Part shown: positions 46,643-58,400 of the stretch, one piece after another
Layout: each line of letters starts with the position of its first letter
Position numbering within the stretch: the stretch's first letter is position 1
Origin: Aphrocallistes beatrix
Taxonomy: Eukaryota; Porifera; Hexactinellida; Sceptrulophora; Aphrocallistidae
Assembly (NCBI GenBank): GCA_963281255.1
Contig: OY725492.1
Location: 62,001 to 126,000, forward strand
Length of the DNA: 64,000 bases
Reading direction: 5' to 3'
The notes under the pieces: generated by a model
Databases searched by the model: none
Told to the model about the DNA's origin: nothing
What the model saw: only the letters and a program-made list of their open reading frames with translations
Program-made: the position numbers and the translations under genes

Positions 46643-48253
46643 ATGTACCACACAATGGAGCATAATGTGCGGCCAAATATTGATAAAATCCGTTTCCAGT
46701 TCGAAATCGAGAAAAGGCGAGGCCACTTCGCCCTCAACTACCTCCCATACGTCTCAGTTGGGAGCCTATCTCATTTAGACATCCATCATTCGAAATTCTC
46801 GCTTCCAAAGATTTCAAACTCGAATTTGAATTTGGAGGTGAATAACTTTGAACACTCAAATCCACATTTGAACCCGTTCAGCCGTCATAATAAGTTGCCA
46901 ATACACCCAGAGTCTAATCGGAAGGGGAGAGTCAAGCAGATATCTTATTCAGGGGGATTTTCTAACATTCTAATGGAACTAAAAACTGGAGAAGAAAGAT
47001 TGAAACTAGCGCGAATTGGTAAACCCTATCAAGAAATCTTGTTAGAAGAGAATCAATTTGAAAAGATCTTGGCTATACCCAACTCAATCTCTTTCCAGAA
47101 TATTCACAATTATTTGAAGAAAAATTCCAGCGTTGTGCCGGAGAATTCATCCCCTAAGGAGAGAAACAGTCAGATCAATCGAAAACTTGTCATTTCGGAT
47201 CGTTTCCGTCCCATGTTATTCCTCTGTCGCATACTTGCTAGCATGAAAGGGAATTCCACTGTCCCAACTGGTTGTCAAGAGAAATGTATCACAAAAATAT
47301 ACACCATCTATCTGCTACTCAACGGAATTTACAATACCAAAGCACGCGATTTGAAAAGTAAAGTTCCACTGAGCAAGCAAAAACTGAAGGAAATATTCAG
47401 AGATTTAGACATAGAGCATCACAGACACTATTCACACCACAACATCCATAGTTCCTACAATCACTATCACCATCACTACACTACGAAAGTGAACTCACAG
47501 CCAAAACCCATGATAAGTCCTCTCATTCTGGAGCAAGCTGAGCAACTCTCCTCTCACAACCTTGGAAGAAGGAGAGCTTTTTCCATCTACCCGAGTAACA
47601 CACTGGCCTCGCAAGAGATTGAGGAATTAGCCATTGGTGTCCCCCTGTGGCAGAAGATTATGAACCATCCTCATATTGAGCGACAAGACCATAGCCGTAA
47701 AAAGTCACTTTGGGATCTCGATGAAGTGTGCAACATCAAGCAAAATTGGGCCGAGAAGCTAGACCATATCAACTATTTGAATGCGAAAGATGTCCAAGTT
47801 GATTTGGCTGAATGGAGGAAAGAAATGAAGGACCGGATTGGGTACAAACTAGAGTTCTTAGACTCAAATAAAACCTTCTTGAAAAGCATATTTCAGATGC
47901 GAGACGACACTGTATATGCCCTTGAAGACGACAGTTTAAAGAAGGGCAAGGGATACCCCGTGTGGGTACAGAGCTTAGAGAAGGAAGCTAAAGAGAGCAG
48001 TGTGTCTAACAAGACCCACGTCATCCTGTCCAAGATGAAAGCAATATACGGAGCTGAAGATGTTAAGAGTGTCCCACATGCCAAAGAAAAACTATGCCTT
48101 ATTTTCTTCTCTATGGCTTCCACAGATGTGACTCTTTCACCAGTCATGGAAGCTTTTAAATTTGTTTTAAAGTCCATTCTACAAGATAACCCTGACTGCT
48201 TCCCACACTGGATGCAGCATAGAGAAATCCCTCTCCCTACTGAGACGAAGTAA
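46643..48253 (+). CDS. Unrecognised His-rich protein, about 536 aa
   Basis: The frame is open from 46499 but the first 48 residues are encoded by very AT-rich DNA. I therefore place the start at 46643, with 46655 as an alternative. The N-terminal half is Asn/Ser/Pro-rich. A histidine cluster near the middle (H-H-R-H-Y-S-H-H ... H-Y-H-H-H-Y) divides it from a more structured C-terminal part of about 190 residues with Trp-rich charged helices (for example W-D-L-D-E-V-C-N-I-K-Q-N-W). There is no signal peptide or membrane helix if the chosen start is right. I do not recognise the family. Codon usage looks like its neighbours. Confidence 0.7.
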   Translation: MYHTMEHNVRPNIDKIRFQFEIEKRRGHFALNYLPYVSVGSLSHLDIHHSKFSLPKISNSNLNLEVNNFEHSNPHLNPFSRHNKLPIHPESNRKGRVKQISYSGGFSNILMELKTGEERLKLARIGKPYQEILLEENQFEKILAIPNSISFQNIHNYLKKNSSVVPENSSPKERNSQINRKLVISDRFRPMLFLCRILASMKGNSTVPTGCQEKCITKIYTIYLLLNGIYNTKARDLKSKVPLSKQKLKEIFRDLDIEHHRHYSHHNIHSSYNHYHHHYTTKVNSQPKPMISPLILEQAEQLSSHNLGRRRAFSIYPSNTLASQEIEELAIGVPLWQKIMNHPHIERQDHSRKKSLWDLDEVCNIKQNWAEKLDHINYLNAKDVQVDLAEWRKEMKDRIGYKLEFLDSNKTFLKSIFQMRDDTVYALEDDSLKKGKGYPVWVQSLEKEAKESSVSNKTHVILSKMKAIYGAEDVKSVPHAKEKLCLIFFSMASTDVTLSPVMEAFKFVLKSILQDNPDCFPHWMQHREIPLPTETK

Positions 48254-48702
48254 TGTTGAATTCTTTTGATGTTTTAAATTCTTCAATAATTAAAATGGCC
48301 TTTCCTGAATTTTAAGCTAAATTATGCATAATAATTTGGTGTAGGCTTGATTTGATTGTATTGCAAAATCCAACTACGCACCACCTGGATACAAGAACTA
48401 TAAACAACTTAACATTCCACGGAAATTGCGTGCTCCATGCTAATTAATAATTGATCTCACCTGTAAGATATTTAAAATAACATCTTACAGGAGAATATTC
48501 ATGGGCTAACCACGTTCAACTAAACTTTGCTGCTACACTAATTTCTTAGCCGATTTACTAGAGAATAATTATACAATTATTCAACAGGACAAAGTGTAAT
48601 TGCTACAAAGATATGTACCACACAATATTCTAGCTAGAGTAAAATGGCCTAAGTAAACAACCTATGTAGAAACTAAGAGAGAAAACATACAAAATTGACC
48701 AC
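48254..48702. other. Intergenic, 449 bp, no feature seen
   Basis: This AT-rich stretch holds the 3' ends of the convergent His-rich gene and the first Skeletor-like gene. I see no reading frame or repeat worth naming. Confidence 0.5.
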
Positions 48703-51099
48703 TTAGATGGAATAGAATACCATTGCCACCAGGCTCATGAAGAGGAGTAGCACGAAGGAGGTAGACAGAGCAGTCCCAGCTGCGCTCTGTAGCAGTATAC
48801 ATGCGGTCAGGTCATCAACCACGTGTATTTTCCAGCCGAGCAGGCGGTGAGTGGCACACTGGTAGTAGAGTGGCTCTGAGGGGGTAGTGGTAGCGGTAGG
48901 AGTCCATTCGAACTCGCCACTAGGAGCAAGGCTAGTCCCGCAGGTTAAGTCAAGCGTATCCCTGTAAGCCGCGAAAGTTTGGAAATTATCGCCTGATCCT
49001 CCTATCCATTCACAGTATTTTCCCACTGTTAGATCCGTTACGTTATCATTATTTACTACTAAGCCCGCTTGAACAACTTCAGTTATTGTCTCTCCACCAC
49101 CTACAACGCCTAAAATTCCGCCACCAGCCGAGTTGGTGATATAAAATGGATGATAGAGCGAGTCATCAGTAGGATCGTCACCGCCATTCACAATAAACTT
49201 TACTGTTGTTCCACGTAAGACATAAATTTCAGGTATAAGCGAACCATTCAAGTACCATGCAATACCCCATCCATCTTTTTCAGTGATAGCCTTGTACCCC
49301 TGTTTACCCCCTGTGTTGCCAATTGCTGCGGTGATAACATTATTGCTCGAATCGATACAGAGAGGGGGGATTCTCCATGGTGTCACTGCCATGGGTGGAG
49401 GTGCTGCATCACATTCGAACGTTGTAGCGCATTGCGAGTCAGCGCTAAAGTCAATTTGAATTGGACTTGAAATTGAAGATCTGTCTGTGGAGTCATGCCT
49501 CAGGACCCATCTCTGATTTGATGATGCATCAAAAGTACCTCCTCGTGCCCAAATAACGTATTGAGGAGTGCCTGGGGTAAACGGCCTATCATTTGCATCC
49601 CCTGTGTTTACCTCTCGCATCGTTGTGAATATAGTCCGAGTACCAACACGTTCAAATGCTGTGTTCATATAATTGTTAACCCCGTTTGTCAACACGGTGT
49701 CTGGGCAAGCGCCTGACCCAGTGCCTAGCCTCACACTGCATTGTGATCTTTGTGTTAGTCCATAGTCTATGCACTCTGGTACGTCGTCACTCGTGTACCG
49801 ACACACGACCACATCTCCATTCGGGGCCATGGAAACGCTGCTATCTGATCCACTTATCCCAAAGGCAACATACTGATCAGCTTCTTGTCCACAAGTTAGT
49901 AGTCGTAAGAAGACGAAGCTGTTGCCTGGATCATAGCGGTATTCAACTCGTGTCTTAGGGCTAGTGCTCAGGTCTCGACATTGGAAAGCAGTGTTTGCAC
50001 TCGAATTAGTTCTACATCTCATAGGACAGCCTGAACAGCCGAAATCACTGCTGAAGCGTACATCACCAAAGTTCGCTGATGCCTGGACACAGTACAAGCT
50101 GATAAACTCTGTGTTGCACACGTCGTACCCAGCTGGGAGCGTTATAACAACGTTAGCGTTAGTTAGACTTCCGAGTTTCGCTAAACTTCCAGTTTGATCA
50201 GGAACGATGAACCCATTCGATAAAGTACTAGTGGTACCACTCCAGTACCATGTTGCAGGTGCAGTCCCATCGAAATAAAGCTTTTCAAATCCTATTGTCG
50301 TGGGTCCCAATACATGAACTTCAGCAGACACTTGGTGCCGCGGAGGAGTTAATCCCAATGCCACAGGTCCAAATTTGGTGCTGCAAGTAAACCCATCATC
50401 AGCTACCACGGGAATATTAACATGACCGAACGAGACAGAGAAATCCTCACACCAGACTGAGAGAGACCGTAGCGCCTCACCAGCTAGAACTGGAGGTACG
50501 GTCACATTAGCATCTTGATTGTTCACATCGTTCACTCGTACATTGTACACGCCGTTATAGCCAGCCCTCTTGCCTCCAGTTGAAGGTGTGGCACTGGTAT
50601 CAAGCCAGAAGTAGGCAGCGGGGGCAGTTCCATCTAGATCTAGCCCTGCGACGAAGAAACGTCTAGTCGAACGATCTAGAAACACAAAGCCATCCAAGGA
50701 ATGCGCGGTTGAACCACCATTTCTTGTAAACCGACCGAGATAGGCCGCACTACAAGGAATGTAGATGTTGTTCTGGATTGAGAAGGAAGCAATGTAGTTA
50801 TTATTGCTTGTAATGCGAATTGTAATGGAATCTGAGTTCAGAAAGTTCCCGCTTGCTGCAGGCATCCTTACAATGACATTACTAAGTGCACCGCTAGTAG
50901 TCACCGAAACTTGATCGTCTGGGTTTGCACCTGTAATACGAACGGACTCGGTCGCAGAAAATTCGAACAAGAAAATAGTGGTGGAATCAACGAGGTAGAG
51001 AGTTCCACTAACACCACCGTTATTTACCGACCCGATGCGATAGAAACCGTGCGTGACGGTTATGTGCAGTAAGAGGAGGAGAACTGAGAAGATTCGCAT
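48703..51099 (-). CDS. Skeletor-like DM13-DOMON-cupredoxin protein, GPI-anchored candidate, 798 aa
   Basis: A signal peptide (1-18) is followed by three DM13-type domains: a degenerate one (about 20-110), a clear one (about 112-235, A-Y-L-G-R-F ... F-D/L-D-G-T-A-P-A-A-Y-F-W) and a third (about 237-355, ending F-G-D-V-R-F). A DOMON domain (about 370-545) contains Y-V-A-F-G-I-S-G-S and S-M-A-P-N-G-D-V-V-V-C, where Met can serve as a haem ligand. A cupredoxin-like domain (about 570-765) has Y-H-P-F-Y-I and Y-Y-Q-C-A-T-H, supplying a His-Cys-His copper set; the usual axial Met position is Trp. The C-terminus is a bare hydrophobic tail, as in GPI-anchor signals. Skeletor proteins share this order. 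The redox role is inferred. Confidence 0.85.
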   Translation of the reverse strand: MRIFSVLLLLLHITVTHGFYRIGSVNNGGVSGTLYLVDSTTIFLFEFSATESVRITGANPDDQVSVTTSGALSNVIVRMPAASGNFLNSDSITIRITSNNNYIASFSIQNNIYIPCSAAYLGRFTRNGGSTAHSLDGFVFLDRSTRRFFVAGLDLDGTAPAAYFWLDTSATPSTGGKRAGYNGVYNVRVNDVNNQDANVTVPPVLAGEALRSLSVWCEDFSVSFGHVNIPVVADDGFTCSTKFGPVALGLTPPRHQVSAEVHVLGPTTIGFEKLYFDGTAPATWYWSGTTSTLSNGFIVPDQTGSLAKLGSLTNANVVITLPAGYDVCNTEFISLYCVQASANFGDVRFSSDFGCSGCPMRCRTNSSANTAFQCRDLSTSPKTRVEYRYDPGNSFVFLRLLTCGQEADQYVAFGISGSDSSVSMAPNGDVVVCRYTSDDVPECIDYGLTQRSQCSVRLGTGSGACPDTVLTNGVNNYMNTAFERVGTRTIFTTMREVNTGDANDRPFTPGTPQYVIWARGGTFDASSNQRWVLRHDSTDRSSISSPIQIDFSADSQCATTFECDAAPPPMAVTPWRIPPLCIDSSNNVITAAIGNTGGKQGYKAITEKDGWGIAWYLNGSLIPEIYVLRGTTVKFIVNGGDDPTDDSLYHPFYITNSAGGGILGVVGGGETITEVVQAGLVVNNDNVTDLTVGKYCEWIGGSGDNFQTFAAYRDTLDLTCGTSLAPSGEFEWTPTATTTPSEPLYYQCATHRLLGWKIHVVDDLTACILLQSAAGTALSTSFVLLLFMSLVAMVFYSI

Positions 51100-52385
51100 T
51101 CGTCTGTTGAGTTCGTGATCTGTGTGTGGTATTACTAACTACTTGCTAAACTGAAAATGCATTGAAAACTTTTATACATACAAATCCTCCTAGAACTTAG
51201 GCATAATAATTTACAAAATAAAGCCCTATCAAACGATTTTCACTAGAAAAGTATTTAACAAGTTTTATTAAATGATTGTTTTTCAATAGATTTTGTTGTG
51301 GAAAATACTTGCAACATTTTTGCAGGTAATGTGATAAGCTAAGTTTGTAGTGGAGGAATTCAATGCACAATCATTTTCTATGAAAATTGTTACTCTACAT
51401 TAATACACGCGGATATTTGATCGCCTAACAGAGGAAAATACATGTAAGTCACTTCGGTTAATACGAACTAATCAACTGTCCCCTGTTGTTCGTATTAATG
51501 GGGTTCTGTGCTGTATATTAGACCTATTGAACAGTTTTAGAACCAGAAGAAATTTTAGAACAATGAATTCAAGGTTTTTCAATTTTATTTGCATTAATTC
51601 AATTATATTTAAGTTCTTGGAAGTTAGAAGTTATTCCTGATTCAAGTATGTATTTCCAATTTATACAAAACTTTCTATTGATTTGGGCAATATCTGATTT
51701 AACTACTCTTCGAGGAAATATGTATAATGTGTCTACATCAGTGATTTAGATGATCACTGATGTCTTACAATATCATGCATTTGCAAATGTTAATAATCAT
51801 TAGCATAAATATAGCTATGTATAATATGCCAAATAAGCACGTAGAATGTCCTTCCGCAATCTCTCGTATACATGCGAATGCTGCAATTCATCTGCTAACA
51901 TTAGCAACTAATCTCCAATTTTTAAAATGTTTCGTCTACAAATTTTTTAATCGGCAAAAATTACAAAGTGTCCAAACTTGAAACAGGTGCAACCTTGCAA
52001 GTTATTATCCAACGCCAGAATCAGTCAGGACATGACCACTTTAAGAATTCCTTTTTTAACCCGAGTCGGACTAGGAATTTTGCTAACTCATTTCCGGTTA
52101 AGTCATTTTGGGCGGGGAAACCCTAAAAGTGTGGGGTCTTTACTATAAATAGAAATGACCCCAAGTTGTCCCCGGGTTTTAATTAAAATAACAGAAACGA
52201 ATCCTTGGGTATACTTCCGCTCCCTTCAACGCTTAATTAGTAGTTGATACTGCTTCAATATAAGGGTTAAATATTTAATATTACAAAGTTAGTATCGAAT
52301 ACAAAATGAATGAAAAAAATTATGGAAGTGATAAATACCCTATGCAACTATCCTATGTAAAACTCGATGTGTTTATAAGGCCTCT
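51100..52385. other. Intergenic, 1286 bp, AT-rich, with a small foldback remnant
   Basis: No convincing coding exon is seen. Bases 51458-51468 and 51488-51498 are inverted copies of ttaatacgaac around a 19-nt spacer, like the ends of pogo-type miniature elements. A segment near 52055-52190 contains ttaacccgag and cccgggttttaa in opposite senses. The remainder would hold the promoter of the first Skeletor-like gene and the 3' UTR of the second. Confidence 0.4.
51458..51498. repeat. Short foldback, possible pogo-like remnant
   Basis: An 11-bp inverted repeat, ttaatacgaac and gttcgtattaa, is followed by ggggttctgtgctgta, which resembles degraded pogo/Tigger-type ends. Boundaries and family are uncertain. 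Confidence 0.35.
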
Positions 52386-54776
52386 TCAGATGGTATAGAA
52401 TACGGTTACCACCAGGCTCATTAAGAGGAGAAGTGTAATGGGTATAGACAGAGCAGTTCCAGCCCCACCCTGTAGCATTATACAGCTGGCCAGGTCATCT
52501 ACCACGTGTATTTTCCAGCCGAGCAGTTGGTGAGTGGCGCACTGGTAGTAGAGCAACTCTGGAGTGCTAGCGCTAGGAGTCCATTCAATTACGCCTCTAG
52601 GGGACAAGTTATTCCCGCAAGAGAGACTAAGTGAATCTTTGTAAGCTGTGAAAGTTGTGAAAGCGTCACCGTTTCCTGTCGATTCGTCCCAATTGCAGTA
52701 CTTCCCCACTGTTGGATTCGTGACTGAATTACCCGTTACATCAATCCCCGCGTAAACGGTTTCAGTTACCATCGCTCCACCACCCACGATGCCTAGAATC
52801 CCTCCTGTAGCAGAATCGGTGATGTAGAATGGATGGTAGCTTGAAGTCTGGGCTGGAGTGTCTCCACCATTCACGTAGAACTTTACCGTAGTACCGCGTT
52901 TCACGTAAACCTCAGGGATGAGCATGCCATTCAAGTACCATGCTATTCCCCATCCCTCACTATTCGTGATAGCTTTGTACCCCTGTTGACCCCCTGTGTT
53001 TCCAATTGCGGCCTCGATAATATTATTTCCCGAGTCGATGCATAGAGGTGGGATTGTCCATGCTGTGACTGTCGCAGGTGGAGTTGCTGCATCACATTCG
53101 AATTGAGTGTCGCATTGAGATTTATTACCAAAGTCGATTTGAATAGGACTTGATGTTGAAGCTCTGTTGCTAGGCTCATGCCTCAGAACCCATCTCTGAT
53201 TTCCTGATGCACTGAAAGTACCTCCTCGTGCCCAAATAATGTATTGAGGAGTGCCTGGGGTAAATGCTTTATCATTTGCATCCCCTGTGGTTACCTGTCG
53301 CATTGTTGTGAATATAGCTCGAGTACCAACACGTTCAAATGCTGTGTTCATATAATTATTTGTCCCGTTTGTCAACACGGTGTCTGGGCAAGCGCCTGAC
53401 CCACTACCTGAGCTTAAGCTACATTGAGATCTCGTCATCAGTCTATAGTCTATACACACTGGCATATCATCATTTGTGAAGTGACATACACCCACATCTC
53501 CATCCGGTGCCATGGAAACGCTGCTATCTGATCCACTTATCCCAAAGGCAACATACTGATTAGCTTCTTGTCCACAAGTTAGTAATCGTAGTGTGACGAA
53601 GCTGTTGGTTGGATTATAGCGGTATTCAACTCGTGTCTTAGGGCTAGTGCTCAGGTCTCGACATTGGAAAGTAGCGTTGGCACTCGAGTCAGTTTTACAT
53701 CTTATAGGACAGCCGGAACAGCCGAAACTGCTGAAGCGTACATCACCAAAGTTCACTGTTGCCCGGACACAGTACACGCTGATAAACTCTGTGTTACACA
53801 CGTCGTACCCAGCTGGGAGCGTTACAACAACGCTAGCGTTAGTTAGACTTCCGAGTATAGCTAAACTTCCAGTGTGATCAGGAACGATGAACCCATTCGA
53901 TAAAGTACTAGTGGTACCACTCCAGTACCATGTTGCAGGTGCATTCCCATCGAAATAAAGCTTTTCAAATCCTATTGTCGTGGGTCCCAATACATGAACT
54001 TCAGCAGACACCTGGTGCTTCACAGGAGTTAATCCCAATGACACAGGTCCAAATGTAGTGCTGCAAGTAAACCCATCATCAGCTACCACGGGAATATTAA
54101 CATGACCGAACGAGACAGCGAAATCCTCACACCAGACTGAGAGAGACCGTAGCGTCTCACCAGCTAGAACTGGAGGTACGGTCACATTAGCATCTTGATT
54201 GTTCACATCATTCACTCGTACATTGTACACGCCGTTATAGCCAGCCCTCTTTCCTCCAGTTGAAGGTGTGGCACTGGTATCAAGCCAGAAGTAAACAGCA
54301 GGGGCACTTCCATCTAGAACTAGCCCTGCGACGAAGAAACGCCTAGTCGAACGATCTAGAAACACAAAGCCATCCAAGGAGTGCGCGGTTGCAGCACCAT
54401 TTCTTGAAAACTGACCGAGATATTCCGCACTACAAGGAATGTAGATGTTGTTCTGGATTGGGAAGGAAGCAATTGTGACACTATTGCTTCCATTGACAAT
54501 TGTAATGTAATCTAAGACCAGTAGATCTATGCTTGAATTTATCATCATGTTGGTATTTTGAAGTATCACATTCATTTTCACCGTTACTGAATTTCCTCCA
54601 TTAGTACCCATGATGTGGATGGGCACACCCACAGAGAAATCTGTCAAGAATATGCTATCTGCGTCAATAAGATATATGGTTCCGCGAACACCACCGTAAT
54701 TTACCGACCCGATGCGATAGAAACCGTGTGAGACGGTTATGTGCAGTAAGAAGAGGAGAGCTGTGAAGATCCACAT
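52386..54776 (-). CDS. Second Skeletor-like DM13-DOMON-cupredoxin protein, 796 aa
   Basis: The order is the same as in the gene at 48703-51099: signal peptide, three DM13-type domains, DOMON, cupredoxin, hydrophobic C-terminal tail. The start at 54776 puts a normal signal peptide at the N-terminus (M-W-I-F-T-A-L-L-F-L-L-H). An in-frame Met at 54851 would precede it by 25 non-hydrophobic residues. The DM13 2 and 3 regions are almost identical in DNA to the first gene (for example 53880-54000 against 50200-50335), while the first DM13 is more diverged. The haem Met (S-M-A-P-D-G-D) and the copper ligands (Y-H-P-F-Y-I, Y-Y-Q-C-A-T-H) are kept. Confidence 0.85.
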   Translation of the reverse strand: MWIFTALLFLLHITVSHGFYRIGSVNYGGVRGTIYLIDADSIFLTDFSVGVPIHIMGTNGGNSVTVKMNVILQNTNMMINSSIDLLVLDYITIVNGSNSVTIASFPIQNNIYIPCSAEYLGQFSRNGAATAHSLDGFVFLDRSTRRFFVAGLVLDGSAPAVYFWLDTSATPSTGGKRAGYNGVYNVRVNDVNNQDANVTVPPVLAGETLRSLSVWCEDFAVSFGHVNIPVVADDGFTCSTTFGPVSLGLTPVKHQVSAEVHVLGPTTIGFEKLYFDGNAPATWYWSGTTSTLSNGFIVPDHTGSLAILGSLTNASVVVTLPAGYDVCNTEFISVYCVRATVNFGDVRFSSFGCSGCPIRCKTDSSANATFQCRDLSTSPKTRVEYRYNPTNSFVTLRLLTCGQEANQYVAFGISGSDSSVSMAPDGDVGVCHFTNDDMPVCIDYRLMTRSQCSLSSGSGSGACPDTVLTNGTNNYMNTAFERVGTRAIFTTMRQVTTGDANDKAFTPGTPQYIIWARGGTFSASGNQRWVLRHEPSNRASTSSPIQIDFGNKSQCDTQFECDAATPPATVTAWTIPPLCIDSGNNIIEAAIGNTGGQQGYKAITNSEGWGIAWYLNGMLIPEVYVKRGTTVKFYVNGGDTPAQTSSYHPFYITDSATGGILGIVGGGAMVTETVYAGIDVTGNSVTNPTVGKYCNWDESTGNGDAFTTFTAYKDSLSLSCGNNLSPRGVIEWTPSASTPELLYYQCATHQLLGWKIHVVDDLASCIMLQGGAGTALSIPITLLLLMSLVVTVFYTI

Positions 54777-55459
54777 TAGTTGATAAATAGATAATCTAGA
54801 TATTCTAGCTTTTGGGTTTCTAAATGCATAAATTGTTTCAAATACATACATAGTATATAAATTATCCTTTTTAGTAAAGTTAAATAAACTTAGGAAAATG
54901 TTAAGTTTGGTAGGTTTCCTAAATACAATGAAATTTTTTAGAAGTTCGACGATATTAGAAGAAGATGCTCTTGCAACATCTCATCTAGAACAAGATGATT
55001 GAAGACAGTATTTCAATAAATGAAATAATCTTTTATAATCGCATCTTAACATGAAACAACTAATCTTACAACTCTTGTAAGACAGACTGTGCATGGCACC
55101 GGAGTACCAGGCAACACCTTGGATCAAGAATTGTGCCACCCTGGATTGTAATTCGGGTAAGAGCAACTTATTCTCTGCTACAAGCGGTTACGTAGACAAA
55201 ATCATAGATCGCAATATTATCACCTGTACGTATAACAGCATTTGTGCACAACATTTGTGTAAATTATATCTACAAATTTCGATAAGTGATAGATGTGAGA
55301 ACTAATAATTAATTATTCAGCTGCTCTCTGCAAAAAAATATTTAAGTCCCATTACTAGATTGAATGTTTAATTACTTCTAGCCTAACTTACAAAACAAGG
55401 GGTAAAATACAGACTAACAGGGTTCTAGTTACAACAAAATAGAGCAATTCAAAATGTGT
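54777..55459. other. Intergenic, 683 bp, no firm feature
   Basis: This is an AT-rich spacer between the second and third Skeletor-like genes. A plus-strand open stretch at 55093-55157 begins with ATG and ends at a GTAAGA donor-like site, but no continuing exon is evident, so I do not call it a gene. Confidence 0.4.
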
Positions 55460-58400
55460 TTAGATTGAGTAAAATGCTGTTAGCACGATGGCCAGGATTA
55501 TCAACAAGGACAAAGGCACGTGTATGCATCCTGCCCCCAATTGCAGTTGAAAACATGGCGCAATATCTTCCACTACATGGATCTTCCCTCCGTGTAGTTC
55601 ATGCTGTGCACATTGGTAGTAGAGTGTTTCAGGTGTGATATCGTCCGGTTTCCATATTAGCTGTCCTTCAACAATGTCACCGTAACAAATAAAATCAAGC
55701 GTTTCCTGATATTCCTCAAAGGAGTTGAAATTCTCTCCTTGGACCGTTTGTGCATATTTGCATAAACTACCCACAGTCAAATCTACCGCCATGTTTCCTT
55801 GAATTTCGAGGCCTGCATATACCGTTTCATTAACAGGCTTGTTTTCATTCAATAATTGAATGATGCCTCCTTTGCTTGAGTTAGTGAGGTAGAACGGATG
55901 GAAGTTAGCTGTATCTGTTGGGTCGTTTCCACCATTTACAGTAAATGTAATTTGCGTATTTCTGATCACATAGATTTCAGGTCTAAGTTTCCCATCTATA
56001 TACCATGCTACTTCATCGAGTAAACTATTTCCGCCGTTTACTTTACTTTGACTGTTGCCTATTGTGACTGATACGATACTATCTGAGTTTATGCAAACGG
56101 GGGCAACTGTCCAGGGAACGATTTGCGTTGGTTGAGTCATGGTAGTGGTTACGGGTGCTTGAGTCATAGTAGTGGTTACGGGTGCTTGTGTGGGACATGT
56201 TAGTGGAGAATTGCAAGTAGAGGTCGCACTAATATCCATTTGAACGGGAGTAACGAAACTAGCTCGATTAGAAGATGAATGCTGGCTCACCCATCTTATG
56301 CTCCCTGAACCTTGGAATGTCATTCCCTTAGCCCAGATGACATATTGTGGAGTTCCAGGTGTGAAATTAGTGTCTTCGCTGTCTGAAGAGGTCACAGGTC
56401 GTGTGGTAGTGAATGTAGTTACTCCGTCTCTATTTTCAAATGAGGTGTCGACATAATTATTAACACCGGAAGCAAATTGGACATCAGGACAAGCACCATC
56501 GAAAGTACCACCAGAACTGAAGCAAGAAGATCTAGAAGCTAGATTGTAGTCAGTACACACTGCTGTTTCCTCGTTAGTGTAATAGCACACAACCACGTCA
56601 GCATTAGGGACCATGGACACACCGAAATTACTAGCACTCAAACCAAACGCGATATAGTGGTTAGCTTCTAGCGAGCAAGTTTGTATCTTAAAAGTAACTG
56701 CGTTGTTACCCGAACTGTAGAGGTAGTGCACTCGTACATTGTTGGAAATGCTGAGATCTGAACATTGGAAAGAAGGTGTGGGGGATGTTACAGATGGTGT
56801 GTTAGTGGTTGGTTGACTGGTTGGCTCAGGAGTTGCAACAGGCGTTGGAACAATAGCTGAACTAGTAGTTGGCGCTTGGGTGGGACAGGTGAGAGGGAGA
56901 CCACATGTCGAACTGGCACCAATATCAATTTGAACGGGAGTACCTGTACTAGCGCGATTAGAAGATGAATGCCGGTTCACCCATCTTATGCTCCCTGAAC
57001 CTTGGAATGTCGTTCCCTTAGCCCAGATGACATATTGTGGAGTTCCAGGTGTGAAATTAGTGTCTTCGCTGTCTGAAGAGGTCACAGGTCGTGTGGTAGT
57101 GAATGTAGTTACTCCGTCTCTATTTTCAAATGAGGTGTCGACATAATTATTAACACCGGAAGCAAATTGGACATCAGGACAAGCACCATCGAAAGTACCA
57201 CCAGAACTGAAGCAAGAAGATCTAGAAGCTAGATTGTAGTCAGTACACACTGCTGTTTCCTCGTTGGTGTAATAGCACACAACCACGTCAGCATTAGGGA
57301 CCATGGACACACCGGAATTACTAGCACTCAAACCAAACGCGATATAGTGGTTAGCTTCTAGCGAGCAAGTTTGTATCTTAAAAGTAACTGTGTTGTTACC
57401 CGAACTGTAGAGGTAGTGCACTCGTACATTGTTGGAAATGCTGAGATCTGAACATTGGAAAGAGGGTGGAGCTGTAGTTGTAGCAGGAGTAGTGACATTA
57501 TTAGTGACTGGGGTTGGATTAGTAGTGACTGTGGTTGGATTAGTAGTCGCAATCCCTAACGATTGCCAGCAACTGGCTAATGAATCCACAACGTGTATTT
57601 TCCACCCTAACAGACGATGAGTTGCACACTGATAGTACACTAAATCAGGCGTGTTTGCATCCGTGGTCCACTCGAACTGACCAGCTCCACCACTGGCACT
57701 GCAAGTGTAAGTCAGAGTAGCCTTGTATTCTTCAAAGGTGTCAAAATTATCTCCGATACCCTGGGTCTCAACCCACTCACAATACGGACCAACCGTCAGA
57801 TTTGCTACAGCACCAGTGGCAGTATTATGGTCAATCCCTGCGTACACCGTCTCAGTGATAGGTTGGTTGGCTTGGAAAAGACTGAATATTCCACCCTCCT
57901 CGGAACTTGTTAAGTAAAACGGATGATAAGCAGCACTATCGCTTGCATCATCGCCGCCATTCACGTAAAATTTAACTGTAGTACCTCGTAGCACGTATAC
58001 CTCAGGGATAAGTGTACCATTCAAAAACCAAGCTATGCCCCATCCGTCCACTCCAGTGATGCCTTTGTACCCCTGTCTGCCTCCTGTATTCCCAATGGCA
58101 GCGAATATATCGTTATTGTCCGAGTTTACGCAGAGAGGTGGTATCTCCCAAGGTGTGACAGGCGCAGCAGTTGTGGTTGGACACTCGAATGCTTCAGCAC
58201 ACGACGATGCAGTAGCGAAATCGATTTGTATAGGATTTTGTGTGGTAGCTCTATTAGAAGGAGCATGACGTAGCACCCACCTCTCATTGATTGGAGACGA
58301 GAAAGTACCTCCCTTGGCCCATATGACGTATTGAGATGTACCAGGTGTAAATAGCCTATCGTGGCTATCCCCAGTGTCAATATTACGAGATGTCGTATAG

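Noticed and set aside
55093-55305. Plus-strand 70-codon frame between Skeletor-like genes
   Set aside because: It has no family resemblance, its second half is AT-driven, and a donor-like site is not followed by any exon.
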